From NCBI GenBank assembly GCA_902764235.1, contig CACWVH010000003.1, positions 12,020-49,698 on the forward strand: a stretch of DNA of 37,679 bases, given 5' to 3'. A program made the position numbers and the translations under genes. This stretch comes from an uncultured Ruminococcus sp. GTDB taxonomy: Bacteria; Bacillota; Clostridia; Oscillospirales; Acutalibacteraceae. Of this stretch, positions 15,044 to 22,494 are shown piece by piece. The notes beneath the pieces were generated by a model that worked only from the letters and a program-made list of their open reading frames with translations, did not search any database and was not told where the DNA came from. Position 1 is the stretch's first letter; every line of letters begins with the position of its first letter.

Positions 15044-16393
15044 TTAAATAAAGCTGTTATTGTGCTTTTTCGGGAGAGTTGATACTCTCTTGTCGGAAAG
15101 CATATCAAGAGCAGCAATGACCTTTGCCCTTGTTTCTTCCGGAAGGATGATATCCTGAACATATCCGTCAGCCGCTGCCTTATCTGCGCCGAGGTTTTCT
15201 TCCTTGAACTGAGCGATAACCCTTGCACGCTCTGCCTTCGGATCAGCTGCACCTTTGAGTTTACCCCCGAAATCATCGCCGAGGTTAATCACAGCTGCTG
15301 CCTCCGGTGCAAGAGCGCTGATGCTTGCGCCTGCCCATGCATACGTTACATCTGCTGCTGCACCTGTGCCTGCTGCTGCGATATATACAGCTCCGAAAGC
15401 ATCTCCTGTAATCACTGTTACCTTAGCTGTTGTAGCCTCCGCATAAGCGCTTGAGAGCTTTGCAGCTGATTTTATGCAGGAAAACCTTTCAGCATCAAGC
15501 AGTGTCACCACCGGAATACCAAATGCATCACAGAAGCGGATAAACCTTGCCGCCTTTGAAGCGCCCTTACCGTCGATGACCTTATCATTGCTTGCAGCAA
15601 TACCAACTGTTGCACCCTCAACAGTAGCAAGGACAGTTCTCATGCTTTTTCCGAATTCGCTCTGAAGCTCAATACAGCTTCCGCCGTCAGCAACAGTTTT
15701 TATGATATCATCTGAAGAAGCCTCAGCGTCATCAAATTCAACTGTACCTGCATAATCAAGGTTATTTGAGGGAAGCATTGAAATAAGACCTCTTACCTTT
15801 TCAATAGCCTTATCCTCGTCCTCTGATACAATATGAGCCACACCATGTGCAGCATTTGTTTTTGCATCAGCGTCAGAGCCGTCTGTATTGATTGTAAGGC
15901 TTGCTTTTCCAGTCATTACTACAATATCGCCGCTTACAGCAATAAGCGCCTGTGTACCGCAGCAATTGCCCAGAACAACTGAGATCTGCGGAACTACACC
16001 TGAAAGATTCGAGCTGTATCTGAGCACATCTCCGTATGCACCGAGAAGGTCACTGCCCTCATCTATCCTTCCGCCTATGGAATCGAAAATGCTGACAACC
16101 GGCTCACCAGTTTTCAGAGCCAGATCGAACACCTTTTTTATCTTTGCAGCCTGAGCCTTTGACATTGCACCGCCGGAAACATCAGGATTCTGCGCATATG
16201 CAAAAGCACCGATGCCGCCTATATTTCCTCTGCCTGCAACCACCTCAGTATAACCTGAGGATGACCTTGCAAAAGAGTCTATCTCTGTAAAAACTCCATC
16301 ATCAAACAGCTTTGCAAGTCTTTCGTGTGCCTTTGAAGCACTTACTTCTTCGCGTGCTGCCTGCAGAGCGTCAATTTTTGACTGAACACTCAT
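15044..16393 (-). CDS. Acyl-CoA carboxyltransferase (MmdA / transcarboxylase 12S-like)
   Basis: A 449-aa carboxyltransferase-domain protein with two crotonase-like halves. Oxyanion-type glycine pairs occur (GNCCGTQALIAVSGD, and AAAGTGAAADVTYAWAGA in the second half). The C-terminus ..LPKKHNNSFI is typical of methylmalonyl-CoA decarboxylase and propionyl-CoA carboxylase beta chains. It is shorter than most homologues (about 510 aa), mainly within the second half, so acyl-CoA specificity (methylmalonyl-, propionyl- or acetyl/malonyl-CoA) cannot be told. ATG 16393 follows GAGGAGG; the in-frame extension upstream is AT-rich and covers the promoter. It is the first gene of the operon, and with its two partners can carry a complete transcarboxylation between an acyl-CoA and pyruvate. 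Confidence 0.85.
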   Translation of the reverse strand: MSVQSKIDALQAAREEVSASKAHERLAKLFDDGVFTEIDSFARSSSGYTEVVAGRGNIGGIGAFAYAQNPDVSGGAMSKAQAAKIKKVFDLALKTGEPVVSIFDSIGGRIDEGSDLLGAYGDVLRYSSNLSGVVPQISVVLGNCCGTQALIAVSGDIVVMTGKASLTINTDGSDADAKTNAAHGVAHIVSEDEDKAIEKVRGLISMLPSNNLDYAGTVEFDDAEASSDDIIKTVADGGSCIELQSEFGKSMRTVLATVEGATVGIAASNDKVIDGKGASKAARFIRFCDAFGIPVVTLLDAERFSCIKSAAKLSSAYAEATTAKVTVITGDAFGAVYIAAAGTGAAADVTYAWAGASISALAPEAAAVINLGDDFGGKLKGAADPKAERARVIAQFKEENLGADKAAADGYVQDIILPEETRAKVIAALDMLSDKRVSTLPKKHNNSFI

Positions 16394-16438
16394 CCTTTTT
16401 CCTCCTCGAATATATAAAAAAATAAAATTCCAAATATT

Positions 16439-16467
16439 ATTATAGTATAATTTTGTCAAAATTTCAA
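16439..16467 (-). promoter_or_regulatory. Promoter of the transcarboxylase-like operon
   Basis: On the minus strand, -35 TTGAAA (16467-16462), 17 bp and -10 TATAAT (16444-16439) lie about 45 bp before the first ATG. Confidence 0.65.
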
Positions 16468-16557
16468 GTATAAAACCATTGTAAAATATAATATATTTAT
16501 GAAATATTCTCTGAGTCATCTTCTAAGTAAACACTTAAATAAAAGCTGTAAAACAAT

Positions 16558-16585
16558 GCGCAGCAGATAATTGATTCTGCTGCGC
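16558..16585 (-). terminator. Terminator after the Big_2 protein gene
   Basis: GCGCAGCAGA (16558-16567) and TCTGCTGCGC (16576-16585) form a perfect 10-bp stem with an 8-nt loop. On the minus strand ATTGTTTTAC follows. Confidence 0.75.
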
Positions 16586-16598
16586 TATTATACTAAAT

Positions 16599-17747
16599 TT
16601 ACGAACAAATCCCGCATGGAGTATACCCTTCAGCCATAAGCTTTTCAGGTGTTGAGATTACTGTGGCTTTGTTCTCAGGATTAATTCTTTTTGCAGCTCT
16701 GCAACCCGCATCCTTGTGATAACAAAGGGTATTTGTATTGAGAATATAGTACATGCCTTGAGACTGATTTGCCGGAACTGATGTTTTAGAAGTGGATTTA
16801 CCAATTGTCGAACTACTTTGGTTCACAGTTTTTCCGGTGGATTGGGAAGGACTTGCAGATTTTCCGGTGGTTTTGGAGGGACTTGAAGAAGCATTGCTTA
16901 CTACATTAACTTTACAGCTGGCTTCTTTTCCATTGTATGTTCTGACTGTAACCCATGCTGTACCTGTTTTTACAGCCTTAAACTGTCCGCTCCAATTAGT
17001 TTTTGTCATAGAAACAATATTCTTGTTGCTTGTGCGGAATGTTCGTTTTGAAGAAGCAGAATCTGACGAGAGTATCGAATTCAAAGAGCCTGTCTGCCCT
17101 ACCTTAAGAGTTAAACTTGATTTATTAAGCCTGACTGACGAAGGAGCTTTTTTAACATTTATCCTGCAGCTTGCTTCCTTACCGTTATAAGTTCTGACCG
17201 TAACCCATGCTGTACCCGTTTTCAGTGCTTTGAACTGTCCCTGCCAGTTTGTTCTGGTCATTTTAACAAGATTGCTGTTACTGGTACGGAAGGTTCTTGA
17301 AGCACATGCAGAATTATCAGGTATTATAGCATTTAATGAATACGATTCTCCGACACCTAGTGATAAAACACTTTGTGACATACTAACCTTAGACGGAGCA
17401 TTTTTTATATTGAATCTGCATGATACTTCCTGTCCATAAACATTTGTAGCAGTTATCCAGGCTATACCTTTATCTTTTGCCGTAACCTTACCGGAATTTG
17501 TAACTGTCAGAATCTTAGAAGATGAAGTACGCCATTTTACATTTTGATTAGCGTTCAGTTTTATGGATTCGTTTTTACCAATTGATACAACTGATTTGTC
17601 AAGCTTAAGATTCGATGCTGCATTAGCAATGACAGCCGTATCCTGAACCGGAACATTCACAGTGCAGGCTATACCGATAAGCGTAAACGCAGACAAACAT
17701 ACACATATAGCTTTTTTTAATTGTTTTTTCAGAGTAAATGATTTCAT
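16599..17747 (-). CDS. Secreted protein with three Big_2 (Ig-like) domains and a C-terminal cysteine/histidine motif
   Basis: A 382-aa exported protein. A basic start and hydrophobic core (about 8-42, ending near ANA-AS) form a signal peptide. Three bacterial Ig-like (Big_2) repeats follow at about 45-115, 117-197 and 199-280; the second and third are near duplicates, each with the phrase GTAWVTVRTYNGKEASC. A Ser/Thr-rich linker (about 281-330) leads to a compact tail with NTNTLCYHKDAGCRAAKR and GYTPCGICS. This tail resembles the small metal-binding unit often found at the ends of surface and lipoprotein-type proteins. No enzyme or sortase motif is seen. A cell-surface or carbohydrate-contact role is likely, but the function is unknown. 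ATG follows GGAGGA and a consensus promoter. Confidence 0.8.
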   Translation of the reverse strand: MKSFTLKKQLKKAICVCLSAFTLIGIACTVNVPVQDTAVIANAASNLKLDKSVVSIGKNESIKLNANQNVKWRTSSSKILTVTNSGKVTAKDKGIAWITATNVYGQEVSCRFNIKNAPSKVSMSQSVLSLGVGESYSLNAIIPDNSACASRTFRTSNSNLVKMTRTNWQGQFKALKTGTAWVTVRTYNGKEASCRINVKKAPSSVRLNKSSLTLKVGQTGSLNSILSSDSASSKRTFRTSNKNIVSMTKTNWSGQFKAVKTGTAWVTVRTYNGKEASCKVNVVSNASSSPSKTTGKSASPSQSTGKTVNQSSSTIGKSTSKTSVPANQSQGMYYILNTNTLCYHKDAGCRAAKRINPENKATVISTPEKLMAEGYTPCGICS

Positions 17748-17785
17748 TTGCAGTTCCTCCGGTTTATTTAAAATATATTTGTTTA

Positions 17786-17814
17786 ATTATACATTTTTTC
17801 ACAATATTTGTCAA
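17786..17814 (-). promoter_or_regulatory. Consensus promoter of the Big_2 protein gene
   Basis: On the minus strand, TTGACA (17814-17809), 17 bp and TATAAT (17791-17786) match consensus perfectly, about 40 bp before the start codon. Confidence 0.8.
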
Positions 17815-17904
17815 TGCTTTTGGTATATTATTTATATTTGAAACTGCTTTTGTCACATCACAAGAATCTCCTTACAACATACAATTATTCAGATAGAGAA
17901 ACCC

Positions 17905-18534
17905 TTAAGAATCTCTTTCCGGTGCTGCCGGACAGGTATCATATACCTCGACAACCTTTTCCCTCATCCACAGGAAAGGATTCACCCGGACAGAAAAACC
18001 ATATCCGTTGTCCATCCTCCACTGATAGCTCGGCGCCTGCGGCAGACCGTACATTGCAAGTATCGTCATAATAACTCCGCCGTGGGTCACCACACCGGCT
18101 TCCGTTATTCCCTCGGCTGACATTTTTTCAACAAGCCTTTCAAAGCCCCTGCCTACCCTCGAAGCAAAGGCTTTTCCTGTTTCACCACCCGGTGGAGGCG
18201 TTTTATCAGAGTTTTGCAGCCACTGACCGAAACGGGGATCGCCTGCCAGCTCCTGAGCACTTTTTCCTTCCCATTCACCGAAATCACATTCGCTGAAATT
18301 GCTGATGCTGTTTATCTCCATCCCGGGAAAAATGATCTCACAGCTTTGCAGACATCTCTGCAAAGGGCTTGAATAGACCTTCTGAACGTTCGGATAGCCC
18401 GAGGTCTCTCTTATAAGAACAAGTGATTCACGGCCGGATTTTGACAGACTAACATCAGTTGACCCGATATATCTGCCCTTTAATGTTTCATCTACCGCGC
18501 CATGTCTTATTAAATGTATTACATATGACTGCAT
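17905..18534 (-). CDS. Histidine phosphatase family protein (CobC/GpmB-like)
   Basis: Cytoplasmic phosphatase of 209 aa. The phospho-accepting histidine lies in LIRHGAVDE (RHG at 10-12), with the acid segment CDFGEWEGKSAQEL and the second histidine in VVTHGGVIMTIL. The pattern F-G-x-W-E-G is common in alpha-ribazole-5'-phosphate phosphatases (CobC) and in phosphoglycerate-mutase-like phosphatases. With no cobalamin genes nearby I leave the substrate open. The ATG at 18534 is preceded by GGAG. It is divergent from the XRE regulator, sharing the 18535-18715 intergenic region. Confidence 0.85.
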   Translation of the reverse strand: MQSYVIHLIRHGAVDETLKGRYIGSTDVSLSKSGRESLVLIRETSGYPNVQKVYSSPLQRCLQSCEIIFPGMEINSISNFSECDFGEWEGKSAQELAGDPRFGQWLQNSDKTPPPGGETGKAFASRVGRGFERLVEKMSAEGITEAGVVTHGGVIMTILAMYGLPQAPSYQWRMDNGYGFSVRVNPFLWMREKVVEVYDTCPAAPERDS

Positions 18535-18582
18535 CCTTAAAACTCCTTAAAAAATTGTAATATTTTTTTTTTTGCAAACAAC

Positions 18583-18611
18583 TTTACAAAATGTTTTAAA
18601 TGGTATATAAT
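18583..18611 (+). promoter_or_regulatory. Promoter of the XRE regulator
   Basis: TTTACA (18583-18588), a 17-bp spacer and TATAAT (18606-18611) are followed by an untranslated leader of about 100 nt containing a small TCTGT/ACAGA hairpin. Confidence 0.7.
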
Positions 18612-18715
18612 TTACTTACTGTTTATATGTAAATTAGGGTCGAATTCTGTGTTTACAGAGCTGTCGCCTATCATATATATTAGTATTTTATGTCCGTAAA
18701 GTCAAGAGGTGGAAT

Positions 18716-19411
18716 ATGAACAACGATTTTCCAAGGATTATAACCCTGCTCAGAAAAGAACGCGGGTTAAGCCAGAAACAGGCTGCTATGGAGCTGGGAG
18801 TTTCTCAGGCTCTGCTTTCTCACTATGAAAAAGGCATAAGAGAATGCGGACTTGATTTTGTTATCCATATTGCTGATTATTATTCTGTTTCATGCGATTA
18901 TCTTTTAGGCAGAACCCCTGACAGAGCAGGTGCAACATTGATGCTTGAGGATCTTCCTGACAATCACGAGGTTCATAACGAGGATGAAAGCAAAAGCAAT
19001 ACCCTCATTACTTTAAATAAAAAGCTTATCCAGAATTCAGTCAGTATCGTTTATGAGATCCTTGCACAGCTGAATAACAAGGGACTGACAACCGAAATAT
19101 CGTCCTACCTTATGGTTTCTGTATATAAAATGATAAGAACCGTATATTCGGCAAACAACAAAAATCCTCAGGCTATGTTCTCAGTTATCCCTGAAATGTA
19201 TGCCGGACTTTCTGATGCATTACAAAGCATTATTGAAGCAAACGCCAAACAGATAGCTTCCGGAAAAACCGCTGACGGCTTCCAGGGAATAGACAGCAGT
19301 TCAGCTCCTAATCTTTCACCGGATATAATCTCTAAGCTCTATCCTGAGCTTGCACCATCTCTTTATAATCTCATACAGAAAACCGAAGAAAAAATCAAAA
19401 AGCTTACCTGA
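18716..19411 (+). CDS. XRE-family helix-turn-helix transcriptional regulator
   Basis: A 231-aa protein. Residues about 6-62 are a Cro/CI-type HTH: LLRKERGLSQKQAAMELGVS, then QALLSHYEKGIRECGLDFVI, ending with DYLLGRT. The remaining 165 residues are mostly helical and match no domain I recognise; they may be a sensing or dimerisation part. No metal site or peptidase motif is visible. ATG follows GAGGTGG, and a 100-nt leader precedes it. It stands alone, convergent with the PASTA pseudokinase gene, and its targets cannot be inferred. It is unlikely to be a phage repressor because no phage genes adjoin it. Confidence 0.85.
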   Translation: MNNDFPRIITLLRKERGLSQKQAAMELGVSQALLSHYEKGIRECGLDFVIHIADYYSVSCDYLLGRTPDRAGATLMLEDLPDNHEVHNEDESKSNTLITLNKKLIQNSVSIVYEILAQLNNKGLTTEISSYLMVSVYKMIRTVYSANNKNPQAMFSVIPEMYAGLSDALQSIIEANAKQIASGKTADGFQGIDSSSAPNLSPDIISKLYPELAPSLYNLIQKTEEKIKKLT

Positions 19412-19412
19412 T

Positions 19413-19464
19413 GCGATCCGTTTCAAAGACCCCTTTAAAAGGGGGCAGCAGCGGATCGTTTTTA
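19413..19464 (+). terminator. Terminator after the XRE gene
   Basis: CGATCCG (19414-19420) pairs with CGGATCG (19452-19458). The inner CCCCTTT/AAAGGGG extends the stem, and TTTTTATTGTG follows. Confidence 0.8.
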
Positions 19465-19482
19465 TTGTGTTTCTTTTTATTC

Positions 19483-19521
19483 AAAAACAGCGGCGCAAGC
19501 TCTCCAAAGCTTACGCCGCTG
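19483..19521 (-). terminator. Terminator after the PASTA pseudokinase gene
   Basis: CAGCGGCG (19488-19495) pairs with CGCCGCTG (19514-19521), with inner AAGCT/AGCTT pairing. On the minus strand TTTTTGAATA follows. Confidence 0.8.
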
Positions 19522-19549
19522 TATTATTATTCAGTATTTACAAATATCA

Positions 19550-21181
19550 TCAGGATTCAGGGCCGTTTGAAATATTGATACTGATTTTTGAACCGTAAGG
19601 AGCCAAATCGCCGGCATTATAATTTTCATAACCGACAACCTTGCCTGCTTCAACTGTATCGCTTGTAACATAATTACCGGGAGATGCGATAAAGCCCTGC
19701 TCATTGAGCGCTGTAACAGCAGAATCAACTGACTGTCCTGCGATAACAGGAAGCTCTCTGTTTGAGAAGCCCTTGCTGACTGTCACAACAACAACAACAC
19801 TTTTTCCAGCCTTGCTGTTTGCCTCAGGGCTTTGAGAAACAATCTGTCCCTCAGCATATTTATCGCTGAATATTTCCTCGTTAGCCTTGATGATTGTATA
19901 ATCAGAATCACCAGACTGCTTTGCAACAATATCATTGTAATTCTTTCCGATAAGATTCGGAACGGAAATTATGTTAGGATCAACCGACTGCTCTTCTGAC
20001 TGCTCAGAGGATTCCTCCTCCTCTGTCTGAGGCGCAAAAATCGTAAGGTTTGTCACAGGATGTTCGTTGATCCAGAAAATTCCGGCAATAAGAAGTATAA
20101 GCATACAGCTGAGCACTGAAAGTATAGCCCATGCATACCCCGGAACGCCTCCCTTTTTAGGAGTATAACCGCTTGCAGCCTCGCTCTGTCTTGCGCTTCT
20201 GCTTACCTCTGTACGAATAGCCTTGACCGCCGGGGCAGCTGTAAGCTGATCTCTCATTTCCTCAAAGGTCTGGATACGTTTCTTCGGTGAAACCTGAAGG
20301 CCGCCTGCCAGCGCCTGGACTACGTGTGAAGGAAGCTTTTTGAATACAGCTGTCGGAATAGGCAGTCTGCCGTCAGGCTTTCTGTCAGAGCTATTTTCGG
20401 GAAGTCTGCCTGTAAGCGCATAGAAAAGGGTCGCTGTAAAGCCGTAGATATCTGTCGCTTCATTCAGCTCGGAATTATCCATATACTGCTCAAGAGCCGC
20501 ACAGCCATCCATAAGCTCTGCTTCAAAGCCTGTTCCCGAGCGTCTGATATCATCAATAGCAAACGCATCAAGCCTGAGCTTGCCGGAAGGTGTGACACTT
20601 ATGTTTTCAGGTGATACGGCATAATGACCGATACCGGATTCATGGAGAGTTGAAAGAGCTGTTATGATAGGCATAAAAAGCTGACGGGCTGTATTCCAGT
20701 CAACGCTTCCGCCTCTTCGCTCAATGAATTCTGTAAAAGGAATAGAATCAAAATACTCCTCTACTGTATAGGAAACTCCGTTTTCTGTGAAAATATCGAA
20801 TATAGGAGCAACTGCACTCAGCTCTCTCATTCTTGCGATAGTACGGTAGTAGTCGAGGAACTTTTCGTTGAGTTTTTCATACTCCTCCTCATATCCGCCC
20901 CTGATGACAACATTCGTCTTTCCCTTGGCACGACCGCAGATACCTGCAGGCATGAACTCGTGGATGATAACAGGAGAATTCATTTTCTCGCTGAAGCCGA
21001 TATATTTTGCTCCCTCGGCATTATTTTCTATCTTTCTGCCGACAAGATAGTTATCCTCCTGAAGCTTTACGCCAAGCGGAAGGAAAGGCGCCGGCTGAAC
21101 AGTCGACTTATCAAAGCCGCAAAGCGGACAGATATTTTCGCCGTTATTTTCTTTCATACAGCCCAAACAAAGCTGTCCCAT
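19550..21181 (-). CDS. Membrane PASTA protein with zinc ribbon and degenerate kinase domain (predicted pseudokinase)
   Basis: A 543-aa protein laid out like PrkC/PknB kinases but lacking catalytic residues. An N-terminal zinc ribbon (C5, C8, C18, C21) precedes a kinase-like domain (about 45-315). The VAIK lysine position is H74, HRDxKPEN has become HYAVSPEN (186-193, Asp to Ala and Lys to Ser), and DFG has become AFA (206-208). EQY and the helix-F Asp (D244) remain. A transmembrane helix (about 349-371) leads outside to an acidic stretch and two PASTA domains (about 403-470 and 475-540), which bind muropeptides in this family. Phosphotransfer is unlikely; it may sense wall precursors and signal by binding. 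I chose ATG 21181, since GGAG sits too close to the ATG at 21196. Confidence 0.85.
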   Translation of the reverse strand: MGQLCLGCMKENNGENICPLCGFDKSTVQPAPFLPLGVKLQEDNYLVGRKIENNAEGAKYIGFSEKMNSPVIIHEFMPAGICGRAKGKTNVVIRGGYEEEYEKLNEKFLDYYRTIARMRELSAVAPIFDIFTENGVSYTVEEYFDSIPFTEFIERRGGSVDWNTARQLFMPIITALSTLHESGIGHYAVSPENISVTPSGKLRLDAFAIDDIRRSGTGFEAELMDGCAALEQYMDNSELNEATDIYGFTATLFYALTGRLPENSSDRKPDGRLPIPTAVFKKLPSHVVQALAGGLQVSPKKRIQTFEEMRDQLTAAPAVKAIRTEVSRSARQSEAASGYTPKKGGVPGYAWAILSVLSCMLILLIAGIFWINEHPVTNLTIFAPQTEEEESSEQSEEQSVDPNIISVPNLIGKNYNDIVAKQSGDSDYTIIKANEEIFSDKYAEGQIVSQSPEANSKAGKSVVVVVTVSKGFSNRELPVIAGQSVDSAVTALNEQGFIASPGNYVTSDTVEAGKVVGYENYNAGDLAPYGSKISINISNGPES

Positions 21182-21327
21182 AATTAATACCGCCATTCTC
21201 CGTACATATTTGTTTAAACTATCTGCAGAGCAGTACGGATGCGCTGCTGATATATTCTTTAGTTATTACAGCTGCAGAAAAACTCTCAACAGCACATAAT
21301 AACGCATTTTTATAAACTACTCAAATG

Positions 21328-21357
21328 ATTATATCACATAAGGAGGGCAAATTGCAA
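21328..21357 (-). promoter_or_regulatory. Possible promoter of the PASTA pseudokinase gene
   Basis: On the minus strand, TTGCAA (21357-21352), 18 bp and TATAAT (21333-21328) leave a leader of about 140 nt. The -35 box is weak. The 21358-21480 stretch between the two divergent promoters is AT-rich, with short imperfect palindromes such as TTACAA-AA-TTGTAA, and I see no gene in it. Confidence 0.4.
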
Positions 21358-21488
21358 GTTTTTATCCTCTAATGTTCCAATGAATTACAAAATTGTAAAT
21401 ATAAATAGTTATTTCTACCTAATTTTGTATATCAAAACAATGCATATGTTATCATTTGTTAGAAATATACAAAATATGTATTATTCAT

Positions 21489-21517
21489 TTGACAGATTTT
21501 ACGATTGCTGATAAAAT
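21489..21517 (+). promoter_or_regulatory. Promoter of the phosphopantetheinyl transferase gene
   Basis: TTGACA (21489-21494), 17 bp and TAAAAT (21512-21517) place the start near 21525, giving a leader of about 180 nt. Confidence 0.7.
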
Positions 21518-21554
21518 ATATAAGTCAGAATCAATCAAAAATATTTTTCTGTCT

Positions 21555-21677
21555 GTTTCCGCACAGAGTTTCTGAGCCGGAACACTGTATTTCTCAGTCC
21601 TGACCTACAGCAAAGCTGAACGGGAATTTCCCGGACGTCACAATAACTGAACAGTGTTCCTATGAAGATGACGGAAA
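21555..21677 (+). ncRNA. Predicted structured 5' leader of the PPTase mRNA
   Basis: Nested complementary segments: GTTTCCG (21555-21561) with CGGAAA (21672-21677), and a perfect 10-bp pair GGAACACTGT (21579-21588) with ACAGTGTTCC (21651-21660). The enclosed loop of about 60 nt contains CGGG-AATTT-CCCG (21621-21633). It lies between the promoter and the ribosome site and matches no riboswitch class I recognise. A DNA operator is an alternative. Confidence 0.45.
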
Positions 21678-21704
21678 AACTATTATTATAACGTGAGGTA
21701 CAAT

Positions 21705-22328
21705 ATGCTTTATATACTTGAAAACTCCGATAAGCTCGGAGCGGAATTTTTAACAGAAGCCATCCCACATCTCAGCCTGCAAAGGATAAGACGCCTTGAT
21801 GAACTAAGAATCGAGAGTGACAGGATCAATTGTGCAGCTGCCTATATTATGCTCAGATATGCACTCATAAAGGAATACGGCATAAGCGAAAAGACAGACT
21901 TCATATTTACTGAACACGGAAAGCCCTATGCAGACGGTCATCCGGACATTTATTTCAATCTGAGCCATTGCCGCAATTCCTGTGCATGTATCGTGTCGGA
22001 CAGTGAGACAGCCGTTGATATTGCTGATATCAGGCGTGTTTCTCTCCGTACAGCTGCTTATTTCTGCAGCGAAGAAGAGCTTGAAAGAATCACCGCAGGA
22101 ACAGAGAGCAATTCAGAGCTTATCCGTCTGTGGTCACGAAAGGAATGTCTCAGCAAGCTTGACGGCAGAGGACTTATGACAGATTTCAAAAAGATTACAG
22201 ATGATGCTCTCAGCTGTGTTCATACTGTCAAGGGAAGCAATTATTACTGCTCATATTACAGCAGACAAGACAAAAACGAACCTGTATACATAAGTGCACA
22301 GGATATCTTTTCAGCACTCAGCAACTGA
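21705..22328 (+). CDS. Sfp-type 4'-phosphopantetheinyl transferase
   Basis: A 207-aa enzyme of the Sfp/HetI group, which transfers phosphopantetheine from CoA to a serine of carrier proteins. Visible motifs are FNLSHC (84-89), the magnesium motif AVDIAD with D105, and WSRKECLSK (W143, K146, E147, K151). The second acidic residue of the usual D-x-E is Ala (A107), followed by Asp108. ATG 21705 has GAGGT just upstream; a GTG four codons earlier would lack a ribosome site. No carrier protein, NRPS or PKS gene is in the window, so the partner is encoded elsewhere. This could be fatty-acid ACP or a specialised pathway. It is convergent with the HAD gene and preceded by a long structured leader. Confidence 0.85.
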   Translation: MLYILENSDKLGAEFLTEAIPHLSLQRIRRLDELRIESDRINCAAAYIMLRYALIKEYGISEKTDFIFTEHGKPYADGHPDIYFNLSHCRNSCACIVSDSETAVDIADIRRVSLRTAAYFCSEEELERITAGTESNSELIRLWSRKECLSKLDGRGLMTDFKKITDDALSCVHTVKGSNYYCSYYSRQDKNEPVYISAQDIFSALSN

Positions 22329-22359
22329 ATAATGTGCATAAATATACTGTATTATAAGC

Positions 22360-22402
22360 AAAGAGTCGATGAACCTACGGATTAATCGACTCTTTATTTT
22401 AT
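22360..22402 (+). terminator. Terminator after the PPTase gene
   Basis: AAAGAGTCGAT (22360-22370) and ATCGACTCTTT (22385-22395) form an 11-bp stem with a 14-nt loop, followed by TTTATTTTATA. It may also act on the convergent HAD transcript. Confidence 0.85.
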
Positions 22403-22494
22403 ATACTTCATCAAACAATTATTTAATTCACTGTGCATACACTGCTGACCGGAAAATTATCCTCTGTAATCATGCAGATAAACAGCGCCTTACA

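Noticed and set aside
13013-16393. Sodium-pumping oxaloacetate decarboxylase
   Set aside because: No OadB beta subunit and no membrane gamma subunit are encoded here; the set fits a soluble transcarboxylase better.
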